A DNA stretch of 64,000 nt from Glandiceps talaboti (lineage: Eukaryota; Hemichordata; Enteropneusta; Spengelidae). The stretch's first letter is position 1; each line of letters begins with the position of its first letter. The translations under genes were made by a program, and so were the position numbers. The notes beneath the pieces are model-generated. The model saw only the letters and a list, made by a program, of their open reading frames with translations. It ran no database searches and was not told where the DNA came from. The stretch spans positions 3,919,001 through 3,983,000 of the forward strand of contig NC_135559.1 of the NCBI RefSeq assembly GCF_964340395.1. The letters run 5' to 3'. Positions 43,506 to 63,659 of the stretch are shown here, piece after piece.

Positions 43506-46500
43506 CTGTAAAAATGAAAGCAGAAAGTCTCAATACATTTCAGACATTAGACGCTTGCAATGTAAGAGTGGCTGACAGAAGAAAACTGACAATAATGGAG
43601 AAAAACAGACATTAAATATATATAATAACTACTAGTAGCTGTTACCATGGTGCAAGATGATGATTTTATTTTAACAGTGATGTGCAGAATGAATGGATAT
43701 GATAGGCAGTTCACATGCTGTGGTGAGGTGGTCTGAGAAATGGCGGCTGAACCCACTCTGTGTACTTGTTTATTTTAAAACCATGAACCAACAAATAAAT
43801 GACGCCATCTGTTTTGGTCGATGTATGTAGATGGAGACAAGTGATGCCATATGCCATGACACCAAAATGGGGTTTCTTTGAATTTTGATACTGATATTTT
43901 GTTTTGTTTGCAAGTCACACAGATAATACACTTTACATTCTAGCAGCCTGACTACACCTCTAAGATCCCAGACTCTAGTTACGATCAAGATGTGATTATC
44001 TACTGAAGTAATACACTTAATCTTCTAGCAGCCTGACTACACCTCTAAGATCCCAGACTACAGTTAGGATCAAGATGTGATCATCTACTGAAGTAATGCA
44101 TTTAATCTTCTAGCAGCCTGACTACACCTACAAGATACTAGATCCTAGTTATGTACGAAATAGGACCAGGTCATGTGATGATCTATGTTTCTCTACTGTA
44201 ATACACTTTACTTTCTACCGGCCTGCTACACCTACAAAACATCACAGTCTGGTTAAAGGGGATCATCATGCCTGGGATTGAAGTTATTGTCATACACTAT
44301 GGATTCTGGAGTGTCATTTCATGATTTTACATCACCTACAATTTACTTGCGATTTCAGAGAAGGATTAAGTTGATCTTGTGCCTTTCAAGGGTATCTTTG
44401 CTGTGGGCTATTGCATCATAGGAGTCATCAGAAATAATGTATTCAAGTTGAACACTGAATATTCATGAGAGTTGTTTTACACTGAAGGGTATAGGCACTC
44501 TAGAGTCATGGATATTCAGTGTGCACATCAGTTCTAATTATTGGCAATTTGAGGTATTGGTGCTAAAAAGCATCATGCTAGGGGCATCTGGTTATAATAT
44601 GGCAGCCTTTAGCTGCATATTAAATTATGTGATACTACATGATGAGTCTGGGGTGGTTTACTTCTTAGACTATTTTTAGGGTTGCTAGTAGGCCAAACAA
44701 TAGATGTATATATCAATGTGACTGACATTCACAGCTGTGTGGAATCAATGGGTTTTTTTATGCGCATTGTTCTGCCATTTCTAAGACATAGTTACAGTGG
44801 TTCTCACAAAGAATGAGTCTGTCATGTGACTACAAATGACTGGCAAGTGCTTTTCTTCTGTTAAAGGGGAACACCACTCCAGGAAATAAGAGACAGTTTA
44901 AAAAAACTATGGGTTCTGAAGAGTAATTTCATGATTTTACATCACTTACAAATACTTGTGAATTCAGAGAAAGATAAAGATGCTATTGCACCATGAGGTC
45001 AGCAGAAATAATATATTCATGGTTGCACAATGAGAGATGTCTTGCACTGAAGGGAATAAGCAATCAGGAGTCATGAATATTCATTGTTCAACCATGAATA
45101 TATTATTTCTGCTGACTCCCATGGTGCAATGGCAACTTGACATTTCTCTGAAATTGTAGGTGATGCAAAAAATCATGAAATGATTCCTAAACCCATATTT
45201 TATGAAAATGTCTCTTTCCTGGAGTGGTGTTCCCTTTAAGGGCTGATAATCAGTGTGTTCTCAAATCTCAAATAAACAGACTTCAGTCTGGCTATGAACA
45301 TGCTCTAATAATTTTGCCAGCTACTGTATATTTAGTTCCATGACTGTCTGATTCTTTGCAAGGCCAGCTGTAAAAATGACAGGGTTAGTAAGGTTAGAGT
45401 CCCTACAGGGTGAGAGAAGTTGCCACCACTAAAGTTGCACACACTAAAGGAATCCCATTTCTTCCAAGGCATTTCGCATCGCATCAGCCTCCTATATAGC
45501 AAATGAGAAGAGAAAGTAACTTGATATAACCACAGCTGAGGAGTTAGACTTTTGATTTCTTTAAAGACAGACAGAAAAAAAAACGGAATTGGGCAGGTTT
45601 ATACATAACAAAAACACCAAGAGATGCTCCCAGCTAAAAAAAAAAATCAAATAAGGACAGAAAATTAAGATTTAGCATTGACAAGACAGCCAAGATTTGA
45701 GTGACTCAAACCAGTCAGAAGAAGGACAGGATGCTGAAGAAATGACCAAGCGATAGTACAGCCTCAGTTAGAGTGACACTAGACAAAAGAGTTCCAAGAG
45801 AGAGAGAGAGGATACAAAGGAATAGTTCATGATCTATTTGATTTGTTTTTGGTTTGAAACACTGGGGCAGACAAGATCTGACTATATTAACAGGTGGGAA
45901 GGAAGCTGCAAACTGAAATACACTATAACGGGTATTGGAAGACTACCATGCATGCTTTCATGTACAGGTCCAGGTACTTACACTGAGCGTTTAGCAACAA
46001 TACTTTGCTCTAGTACAGCCTAGGTTAGAATTACATATATATACAGGCATAAGAGTTTCATACAAAACACACATCAGACATTGCCATACCTCTTGCAGGA
46101 GATCTTGAGCTGCGATGGCTTTGAGGACATTCTTTTTACTTGTTTCCTGGATTTCACCTCCTAGCATCAACTCATCTAACATAAAATAAGCCTTTTCAAA
46201 ATTGAAAATGATATCTAATTCACAAACCTGCAAAGAAGAAGTGTGAATTTATTACAAACAGATTTTGCATGTATGAAATGTAGTCAAAGTCCACAAGTAT
46301 TTGTTTTGGCACTAAACCTTTAGCACAATTCACCCTCTGGTGGTGATACAAGTGCCATGTTCTGACCTTTGACACAAACAGCAACTTCACTTGGTGGCAC
46401 AGTTTATGACTTTGTATGATGCATGGCAATGTGTTCAAATAGGTTGAGTAATATACCTTTTCAACTAACATGTAAAGTTTCAACATTCAATAAAACAACG

Positions 46501-48719
46501 CAATCCATTTTGAAGGAAATAATAAACCCTGATCTAGATGTTTACAGCCTTAAGACTAATCTTGGTTGTGAAATAGGTCATTCCAGACTGAAAACAGGAA
46601 ATTGAGAATACAGCGCCCTCACTCAAATTGGGGGTATCATCACCTCTTAGTACGGTTTCTTAGGAGCTTTGTCCCTTGGTATTCTGTAGAAGTGTAAATC
46701 AGGGATGTTTTTCGTATTGTTCAGACATCAAGGAAAGCAGCAGTGCTCTATGATTAACCAAGTAACCTATACCATGTATACCCCCAGGTACACACAGAAA
46801 GGAAGTAGAGCGCCACCATGGCAAATTTTGGAAAGGCCTATTCACACACCTTCTCTAGATAGACACTTCTTTTTTCCATCATATCGGACTAACTTGGTCC
46901 ACTGAACCAACATACATGTACTAGCTAGAGAACTAAATTACTCACACTTCCAAAGTACTTGTCAAGAAGTTCTACGTATCTGTGAATTATTTCCAGAGTC
47001 AGGAGTTCATTATCTTTATCTTCAATCGAACAACAAAAGTACAGACTGGCATACCTACAGGTAAAGAAAAGAGGGAACATAAAAACAGTTTGTATTCATG
47101 GTCAATGATAATAGTCTACTCCATGTCTGTCCTCATCCTGAACCTAACTCCCTAGCTTGATAAGAAATAATCACCTGTGAGCATCCAGTCACAGCTTCTT
47201 TATACATTACTTAACAATACTTTTTTCCTTGGACATCTATAGTAAAGTTGCACATATCCTTCATGATGAAAATGTTTAGGCAAACAAGTTTTCTTCTCTT
47301 CTATGAAATGGAGAATTTCATTCAAGAAGATGAACAAGTGAAGATTTATGTACGGAGGCTTGAGTAATAAACTCAAATCAACCTATGTTTGCAAAAAGTC
47401 AGTGAGTATTCAATTCATTATACTCTAATAATTTTCACAAATAAATCCAACTTTTCTCATTCATAAAATCCTTATTCATACATAGGTAGCTTTCTTTTCC
47501 GTATGTTCCTCATGTCCAATTTGAAACTAACATTTTGTTAAGGTTTTTTGATGAAAGCCTAATCTGCATATAACTAGGGGTCGGATTAAGATGATGCTCA
47601 TTATGTTAGATGACTTTACCTAATAGGCTATACAATGTAACACACTCACTGAGCTCACAGAGCGCCTATGAAAATACTTTTCAAAAGTATTACAGGTTTT
47701 TAAAATCTCGTAACGTTCGACTACAGTATTATGAATATACAGGAAAGAAATCTGTCACTGTCTTTTCAAAAAAATAGCTCTGTTTTGGGGACTTTATTCA
47801 TGAAAAATGTTGGCTTGATATGTGTTGGATGTGTTGAGACATTAACTGGGTATTGAGAATTAGACCCTTACAGTAAGAGCAATAAGCAGGTAAAATCTAT
47901 CCAAGGTCTCCAGGTTTTACCTGGATTCTACATTAAAAAGGCTCGAACAAGTTGTAACCTGGAGACCTATGCACATTTTACCATCTTCATGTGTCAAAGT
48001 GACATACCTCTTATAAACAACTTTGGAATCCCTCCATTCCAGAAAACTGCACATTTTAGGTTTTCTAGACAGTATAGTTGTCATCAATTCCCTTGTTACT
48101 TTCTTCTTGTCTTTATCTGGTTTGGCAACCCACCATTTCTGTAGCCTCAATTTACCCTGACGACTAAACAGCAGCATAAACTGCATCTGTAATCATAAAT
48201 ATAAATCAGTGCATGTTAAATTGCCACTGCTGTTGTGTCTCCCATATAACAGCAAGTTCAATGTGAGAAAGATTATTCATGCTGGGGTCAAAGTTAGAAA
48301 TTAAAATTTGTACGAAGTCACACTAGTCTTGGGAATGAATCCCCTTATCTTGTGATACCTTGCTAGACACCTTGTGGAGTCATGATGGGTGAATGGTTAG
48401 CGTGACCGGCTTGGAATCTACAGGTTGTAGGTTTGAGCCCTGTCGCTGCCTGCTGTTTGTTTCTGAGTGGCTAAAGTACTTGGGCAAGATTTGAACCACG
48501 ACTGTGCCTCAGTCAATCCAGCTGTATAATTGGGGACCTGGTCGGATGTAGGTTGCAATGTGAAGGCTTTAATTGCATGCGTTTAAATGGCTTGGATTGT
48601 ATGCTCCCCGGGGAGTTGAGGAAGACTAAAGGGCTGTTGTGCCGTTCTGATCCGAGCCAGGGGTATTAATTATAAAGCGCTTTGAGCACGGCATGGGAAA
48701 GCGCTATATAAGAACCCAA

Positions 48720-48766
<47 letters not shown>

Positions 48767-49882
48767 GCATTATGAGATGTAACTACAATAGGTTATAATT
48801 GTAACTCTACATTTTCTAGTTTGAGACAACAGCCTCTATTGGGTTACACCCCTGACAACCTTGACAAAATGTCTGCAAAAATGGTTCATTTTCAAAATAA
48901 TATATTAGACTCGGAGTACAAATTTTCATTAACAACAATGATTTAAGTGGCTAGAAATGTCCACTCATTTAATAAATTCTATCTTTCAGACACGAAATAT
49001 AAAGAAATTGAAACAAAGTGTGCATAGTAGTCCAGCACCCATTTTACTGACATGTGAAGCCTGTATGACGATATATTGACCATCACCTAAAAAAATAAAT
49101 TGAAATGCCAAAAATATGGGTAGGTTGATTGAAAGTTGAACAGTTTGTATTTTTTTGGCCTATAATTTATAAAGTGTTCCTTATACTCTCAAGGATCTAA
49201 CAAATTATATAAACGGTCAAATTATCTAACTCTCACTATTGATGTTAGTACAGACTTATTTGTTATATAATGATTTCTCCTATAGTATTTTAAAAGTATT
49301 AGAATAATTAATATTCACATTCGCTTGTGGGTTATGAAAATAAATATTGAAGTCGTAAATTAAAATGTTTATGCTTTAATAAACCGTACTCATCAAACAT
49401 AAATTTATCTATATTTTTAAATATATGTATACTTAATATCATAACAAGCTGCACATAAAGTATTGCAAATGCTAAATTTTAATAACTGTTCAATAAATGT
49501 ATTAACATTTATTATTGATACTATAATCCGAGCCCACACGCGCCTGTGGTAATACTAGTAATATTGAAAAAAAACCATAATTTTTTGATGATTCAGAGAA
49601 GTAATTTACCTAAACCAAAAATATTACCGTATGTGACTTCACATATCAACGCAATATCAGCATTGTAGTTCATTGATTCGGGCCTTTTTCGCTTTCTCAC
49701 GATCATGAATTTCAGACTGTCCCGGAACACTATAACAGTTAGTAACACCACCACGGTGTCACTGTTTACAACGCCCTTGCTTGGTTGTGGACACCCGCCG
49801 TGGACGTCACTATGGACGCCCGAAAATAAAAGTACTAAATGTTTTGCGTGACTTTTAAACTTCATGTAATCAGACTTACCAT
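43458..49882 (-). CDS. AP1S2: AP-1 complex subunit sigma (AP1S1/AP1S2-type), complete, with two alternative last exons
   Basis: Small sigma subunit of the AP-1 clathrin adaptor, which sorts cargo between trans-Golgi and endosomes and, with gamma adaptin, binds [DE]xxxL[LI] signals (family knowledge). Coding exons on the minus strand, in transcript order: 49882-49880 (ATG only), 48186-48008, 47054-46946, 46227-46090, then either 45491-45444 or 43505-43458. Either version gives 158 codons plus stop, the AP1S1 length. The start reads [19 protein letters not shown], as human AP1S1 begins MM. Other landmarks: [20 protein letters not shown], then [40 protein letters not shown] and [20 protein letters not shown]. 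The distal tail [15 protein letters not shown] matches human AP1S2; the proximal one is [15 protein letters not shown]. The gene is probably co-orthologous to AP1S1/2/3. It is head-to-head with DHRS12. Confidence 0.95.
43917..44230. repeat. ~91-bp tandem repeat, four diverging copies
   Basis: Each unit carries TAATACACTT, CTAGCAGCCTGACTACACCT and AAGATCCCAGACT blocks in order. It lies between the two AP1S terminal exons. Confidence 0.85.
44253..44530 (+). mobile_element. TTAA MITE (family K), copy with unclear right end
   Basis: Starts TTAAAGGGGATCATCATGCC and shares internal blocks with the copy at 44861 (TTTCATGATTTTACATCACC; AGGAGTCAT..GAAATAATGT). The matching right end is not found, so it is truncated or diverged. 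Confidence 0.65.
44861..45239. mobile_element. TTAA MITE (family K), near-palindromic copy
   Basis: Left end TTAAAGGGGAACACCACTCC; right end GGAGTGGTGTTCCCTTTAA. The two halves are inverted copies over most of the length (CAGAAATAATATATTCATGG against CCATGAATATATTATTTCTG), so the RNA could fold into a long hairpin. It lies between the two AP1S terminal exons, about 205 bp downstream of the proximal one. Confidence 0.9.
45444..45491 (-). CDS. AP1S terminal exon, proximal version (tail ...LEEMGFL)
   Basis: 48 nt, phase 0 after a GCTATATAG acceptor. It encodes [15 protein letters not shown] and a TAG stop. Length, phase and the LEE(I/M)G core match the distal exon, so it looks like a duplicated and diverged terminal exon. 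The acceptor has a weaker pyrimidine tract. Confidence 0.82.
   Translation of the reverse strand, partial: EADAMRNALEEMGFL
46577..46835 (-). repeat. Unclassified interspersed repeat, copy 2
   Basis: Reverse-complement match to 30300-30535 with scattered differences and small indels. It lies in AP1S intron 3. Confidence 0.8.
48376..48766 (+). mobile_element. tRNA-derived SINE, near full length
   Basis: The head carries an A box-like GGGTGAATGGTTAGCGTG (48387-48404) and B box-like GGTTTGAGCCC (48430-48440), as in RNA polymerase III promoters. The body contains CCCCGGGGAGTTGAGGAAG and AAAGCGCTTTGAGCAC, then GGGAAAGCGCTATATAA. It ends in an ATT-repeat tail. It lies antisense in AP1S intron 2 (between exons 2 and 3 it would be downstream; here it is upstream of exon 2). 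Partial copies are at 6776 and 55668. Confidence 0.85.
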
Positions 49883-50351
49883 TTTGAAGTGATAATTATT
49901 TCTGGTAAAACACCAGGAAGATGAAATGAATGTGCGAAGATGAACCTTTACCAATGTAGCTTGTACCGGAAGTAATACCTATGTGGTACAGCCTCGTATC
50001 CACACTGAATAAAATGTATTACATTATATCATAAGAATTGTTTACAATAGATAAAACATATTTAGATATATTTAAAAAAACTTATAATTAAGTGTATAAA
50101 ATTATGGTAAAGAGTTCCATTTTTATCTTTAAATGTATATTAGGAAAGATTTATAAACTGTTTGTGCAAGAGGATAAAGTAGAAACACGATGACGTATGG
50201 ATTACGGTCAGAGGTCATTAGTAGACATTTACGTAAAGTCAACATGATGATGTTATGTAACTGCAAAAGTAAGGAAGAACGATCTACAATAGATCATCAC
50301 TGCATATTAATACTATATTTACGAAAAGGAGTTACCTAAAGTATAAGCAGA
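49801..50351. promoter_or_regulatory. Shared AP1S/DHRS12 bidirectional promoter region
   Basis: The ATG codons at 49882 (minus) and 50352 (plus) are 469 bp apart. Motifs: GGACGTCA at 49802-49809, inside the window before the AP1S ORF's first intron (7 of 8 to the CRE octamer), and TGACGTAT at 50191-50198 upstream of DHRS12. The first AP1S intron begins right after its ATG. Confidence 0.6.
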
Positions 50352-56695
<6,344 letters not shown>

Positions 56696-56847
56696 ATCTA
56701 TACTCTATAAATATACCACATTTTATCACTACCTGTACTATATTATAAGACTAGTCTGTCAAAGTAATATCATATGTGACTCCGCCAATATGATGATTGA
56801 ATTATTCTTACAGAATTAGTTTTAATAGAAAACATGTAGATCATAGT

Positions 56848-56935
56848 TGAATTTATAGTCCACAGACTTGTGTAATTAGCATGCTTTCTGTAGTTGTATT
56901 TATAGTCCACAGACTTGTGTAATTAGCATGCTTTC
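56848..56935. repeat. 42-bp tandem duplication after DHRS12
   Basis: TATAGTCCACAGACTTGTGT followed by AATTAGCATGCTTTC occurs twice in tandem, in the DHRS12 3' UTR. Confidence 0.85.
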
Positions 56936-57224
56936 CTTATCAAACTGTTTATACAACATGTTCACTTGTCAGCAAAAAAAATCCAAGCCGAATATAAAAG
57001 TTATAAAATGACCAAAGAAATAAAGATATTAAGGCAACTCTTATTTTTGCTGAATATTGAATTCTTAATTTTGTTATGATATTTACAATTGTGTATGTTT
57101 TCAACTCGACATGACAGATAAGTTTTTGAAATATGAGGCAAAATAAATAAACATTGTATATTGTTATACCAATATGTTCATGTTTCAAGACTGGCTTACT
57201 TACTATTACTAACAGTACGACAGA

Positions 57225-57539
57225 ATGTTACTGATAATCGGCTACTGTCAGAGTATAAAATGCATTCCCATAATACACAGCAATACATACGAACACTCCT
57301 ATAGAGGTAGATCTGAGTGTACTCTATGTGGAAGTAGTAGAAGGAGGTGCTCACTCTCACAACAATCAAAGAAAATAGAGGTAATAAACAAATTGAATCC
57401 TATTCACTATGAGTATGCTTCCAAGCGAAATTGCCAGGCATGGGCATGTAATGAGGATATGAGTGTTTCCTTACTGGGGATGGGTGTATGTCCTCAAGGA
57501 AGACTTGTTATGTACGGTATGTTTCCTATAAATATGTAG
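57225..57539 (+). other. Unassigned exon-like open frame, Cys-rich
   Basis: About 100 codons are open. The part from 57300 on looks protein-like: ECTLCGSSRRRC, NPIHYEYASKRNCQAWACNE and GVCPQGRLVMYG, with paired Cys and ordinary composition. A consensus donor GTATGT follows at 57516, in the middle of the last G codon. No family was recognised and no neighbouring exon was found. It could be an internal exon of an unknown gene, a remnant of a lost gene, or chance. Confidence 0.3.
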
Positions 57540-59760
57540 ATATTGTGTAACATACCTTTTAGCAATCGGGATGCATAATAGAAAAATTAATGAGACAAGA
57601 CAGAGTTCCTATGATGCAATAAATTACATAACTTTGTATGAAATTGTGTTTTTTTATTATAATAAAATATACTATTATGATGAACAGTGTTGTCTAGTGT
57701 GAGTGTAATATGGTTTTATTGAGATGTAATACCTGACTACAACAGTGTGGGACAATATTATTGATATCTTTATTGATGAAATCTTTACAACCACTAATTG
57801 TATCTTTCTTAGTAAGCTGAGATCTTGATTGCTGCAAAGTAAAACTATTGCCGTTGAATATGGTAGATTATAGAAGTGGGTGATAGCAGTACCTGTATTT
57901 AGCCCAAAAGATCCAGGTACTGTTTCTGCTTAATACCAACCTGTATGATATAGCAAGTGGTTGAGATAAACCGCAGACAAGGAAGAACTTCCTTGTTGGT
58001 GCATAAGGAGCGAGATCAATAATTAAATGTAGGGGATAAAAGACTAAATTCTTTTACTTTGGGGTGGGGGGGGTTCAGTTATTTTAGTTCTCATCCTACA
58101 AAATTGATTTTACTTTTAATGGATGTTTTGTACCACTAAATACAAATATTTCTTTTATACAAATATTTCTTTTAAAAATGGCGAATTGAGAAAAAAGGAA
58201 GGATTTTTGCTATTGTAAATGCATGGCACTTAAATATATAAGTAAAGTGTCAAAAAAGAACTATTTTTGTTCACTGCATACTGCCATTATATAGTACTAC
58301 ATACTGATTTGAAATTGATTATGTGGCTTGAAGCAGTTTTCAATTTTGGCCAATTTAGATAGAAAGGGGGGGGGGCTAACTGTAAGAATTTAGTTTTTAT
58401 CCTACATTGATCTATTGATCTCTGCCCTAAGCAGACCAGCGACTGGATCAATGTTGCAGATTGTACCTTCACTGTTCATAGATAATCACCATGTAATCAA
58501 GGTGGTATAAACTCTACAAGTCCCTAGTAGAGGAGGTGATCAGGCTAAAAATTTAAACATGTACCAAGAAGGTCAATTCAGGCAAAATAACGAAGGTAAA
58601 ATAGCAATGAACGATTAGCCGACATCTACATCGGATTTTAATCAGATTGCATGCAATCAAGATGGTATAAACTCTAGAAGTCCCTCAAATGTAAACTGCA
58701 CGATCATGGAAGTCATCAGAAACGCCACCCTACTGTACTGTGAGTACGATCAAACCAACATCCAGGCAATAAGTTTATATCAACATACAAAATGTATTGT
58801 AATGATGAAGTTTTAGTTCATGTTTATCTCAGTAAGCAGACACCTCAGTTGCCACTGTAGTAATTATATTGGCTGTTTTTATTCCCTGGTCATGCATGCA
58901 TGCACTTCCAACAGCCAAACAACAAATCAAATAAAAGTTAAATCACTGTAAACTATATAGTCAATGTAATGTGTAACTAGACAGAGAAATGAAGAAACTC
59001 TTGTGTAATGATTAGTTCCAGGACCAACTCCGAAAGTTCACAGACAAGAAAGAAACTTCATTGTCTCTGGAAAGTATTGAATAATTTACTGCCGGTCCGA
59101 CTTTGTTTCTTTCTCTTACATTCAGACCCGAATTTCCACAATTTGTTTCTAAAGAGTAACTTATATGTGTAAGAAATCCACACATCCTCGCTTCAACTCC
59201 ATTTTGAACACATCTGATCTAACATGGAATCTTGCATTTTCATGCATAAGTTTCAAACCCAAGTAATTGCTATGTCATGCTATGCTATGCTATGCTATGC
59301 TATGCTATGCTATGCTATGCTATGCTATGCTGTGTTGTGTTATATTATGTTATGTTATACTTGGTTATTTTCAAACCCAAGTAAATGCTATGTCATGCTA
59401 TGCTATGCTATGCTATGCTATGCTATGCTATGCTATGTTATGTTATACTTGGTTATTTTCAAACCCAAGTAAATGCTATGTCATGCTATGCAATGCTATG
59501 CTATGCTATGCTATGCTATGTTGTGTTATATTATGTTATGTTATACTTGGTTATTTTTGTATAAATAACGTACATTAAAGTTAATGTTCAAACCTGTAAC
59601 CTTTCCCCATAAAGATACCCGTACCCACCTGTAAAACTATACCTTTGTTATGTTTAAAAATAGTTCTTATCCATTTTTTTTTCTTGTTTGGTGGCAATAT
59701 TTGTCATCTCTTTTCCCCCATAAAGTAAGAACTAAAGATTTCCATTACTGTATGGGTATG
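57540..59760. other. Spacer between DHRS12 and the Rac-like gene
   Basis: No gene supported. 58490-58690 holds two diverged copies of a block with ATCAAG(G/A)TGGTATAAACTC and AGTCCCT. Poly-G runs lie at about 58064 and 58365. The TATGC array at 59270-59560 is listed separately. Confidence 0.6.
59250..59560. repeat. TATGC pentanucleotide arrays in a higher-order repeat
   Basis: Runs of TATGC occur three times, each preceded by TTTCAAACCCAAGTAA.TGCT and followed by TATGTTATACTTGGTTAT. The array therefore has a second level of about 85-120 bp. The CYAML frames are artefacts. Confidence 0.92.
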
Positions 59761-59780
59761 TATACATAGATCTGTATCCG

Positions 59781-59788
59781 TGACGTCA
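59781..59788. promoter_or_regulatory. CRE/ATF-type site TGACGTCA upstream of the Rac-like gene
   Basis: Perfect octamer inside a longer palindrome CCGTGACGTCACGG, about 130 bp upstream of a putative non-coding first exon that ends at 59916 with donor GTGAGT. Confidence 0.55.
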
Positions 59789-59859
59789 CGGTGTTAGTTA
59801 ATATTTACATACGGCACTTGTCAACAGCCATACAGTTACTTCCTTGTATTACCAAACAA

Positions 59860-59916
59860 TCTGTATCTTAACACTGACTAAAGAAGTGGGACTTAAAGTA
59901 TAGACAAGAAAAACAG
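59860..59916 (+). other. Putative 5' UTR exon of the Rac-like gene
   Basis: AAAAACAG followed by GTGAGT at 59917 is a consensus donor downstream of the CRE site. The first coding exon begins after acceptor GTTGCAG (ending 60823), 11 bp before the ATG. A leader intron is therefore likely. The exon start is not known. Confidence 0.4.
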
Positions 59917-60834
59917 GTGAGTTGGAATAATTGATAGTGTATATAGATGAGTCAAAGTTCCCTACGTCCTGGAAAAATGAACATAACTTGCTGCTGACGG
60001 TGAAAAGTCACCAGATGAGGTCATCAACTAGTTGTAGCTAAATATACACATAATTGTAATACGGTAGCAAAGTCTAAATTATTACTGTGTACACTTGATT
60101 GCATATAAAACCAACCATTCTGACTTTATCTCCAAATGGCATGGATACTATTCTGAGTACAAGATATTTATGCTATTTTGCACATCATATGTAGCACTGT
60201 TTTAACATGAGCAGAAACCAGGTGCAAATTAGAGTTCCGTGTAACTGTAGACTGAACATGGTTACCAAATGATTGAATGATTTATTGTTTTTGTAATTGA
60301 ACACTTAGCCATTGTTTTGTCACTATTCATGTTAGACAATGCAACAACTGTATATGGCACAGAACGTGTAAAAACGATATGTCAAGAAAAAAAAGGAGAA
60401 AACGTCGTTTCCACGAATCTTGCTTGTTGATTGATAATTAAAATTATATTACTGTGTGTAGATAAAATCTCGATCATTACTTTTATCAGTATAATACCCA
60501 CAATTATTTGACAGAACACTGCGGTTTCCGTGTCGCTTGATGATACGATATTAGCTGATTTCCACCTCATAAAGTGTGTGTATGTGGGGGGGGGGGTCAA
60601 CAAACCACCGCTACATGAGCGGGCATGCATCTCAAAAAGTATTTAATATCAACTTATGCATACTGCATGAATTAAAATTACACACAAGTTCATCCTGGCT
60701 ATCAGTATTAATTGGCACTTTACTAGCCTCTAATTATCTGATATTGAAGTTTTTCTCAACACAATTAGGTGGTTCTTTTGCTATAGAGACCCCCTTACAC
60801 AGTTTTATAATTTTCCGTTGCAGAACATTCCACT

Positions 60835-63406
<2,572 letters not shown>

Positions 63407-63659
63407 GTAGGTTAAATTGAGTTAATGCGTTGGTCCGTGACAATATCGTAACGACATATAGGAGTAAAGAAATGACCATACAACATACATATTAAGAGTG
63501 ATCAATGTTTATAACTTTGTAAGATTACTGCACTGAAGTATACTTGTTTGACACGTTAATATTGACGATTTAATGTAAAATCCAATACATGAAGGGGGGG
63601 GGGGGGCATGGGTGGACGGGCAGACGGACGGATGTATTGATAGTTAGGAAAGATATAAA

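Noticed and set aside
44581-44860. Possible third AP1S terminal exon between the two found
   Set aside because: No acceptor followed by an E....R..LEE-like frame was found on the minus strand.
48376-48450. Possible functional tRNA gene
   Set aside because: A and B boxes are present but there is no full cloverleaf; it is the head of a SINE.
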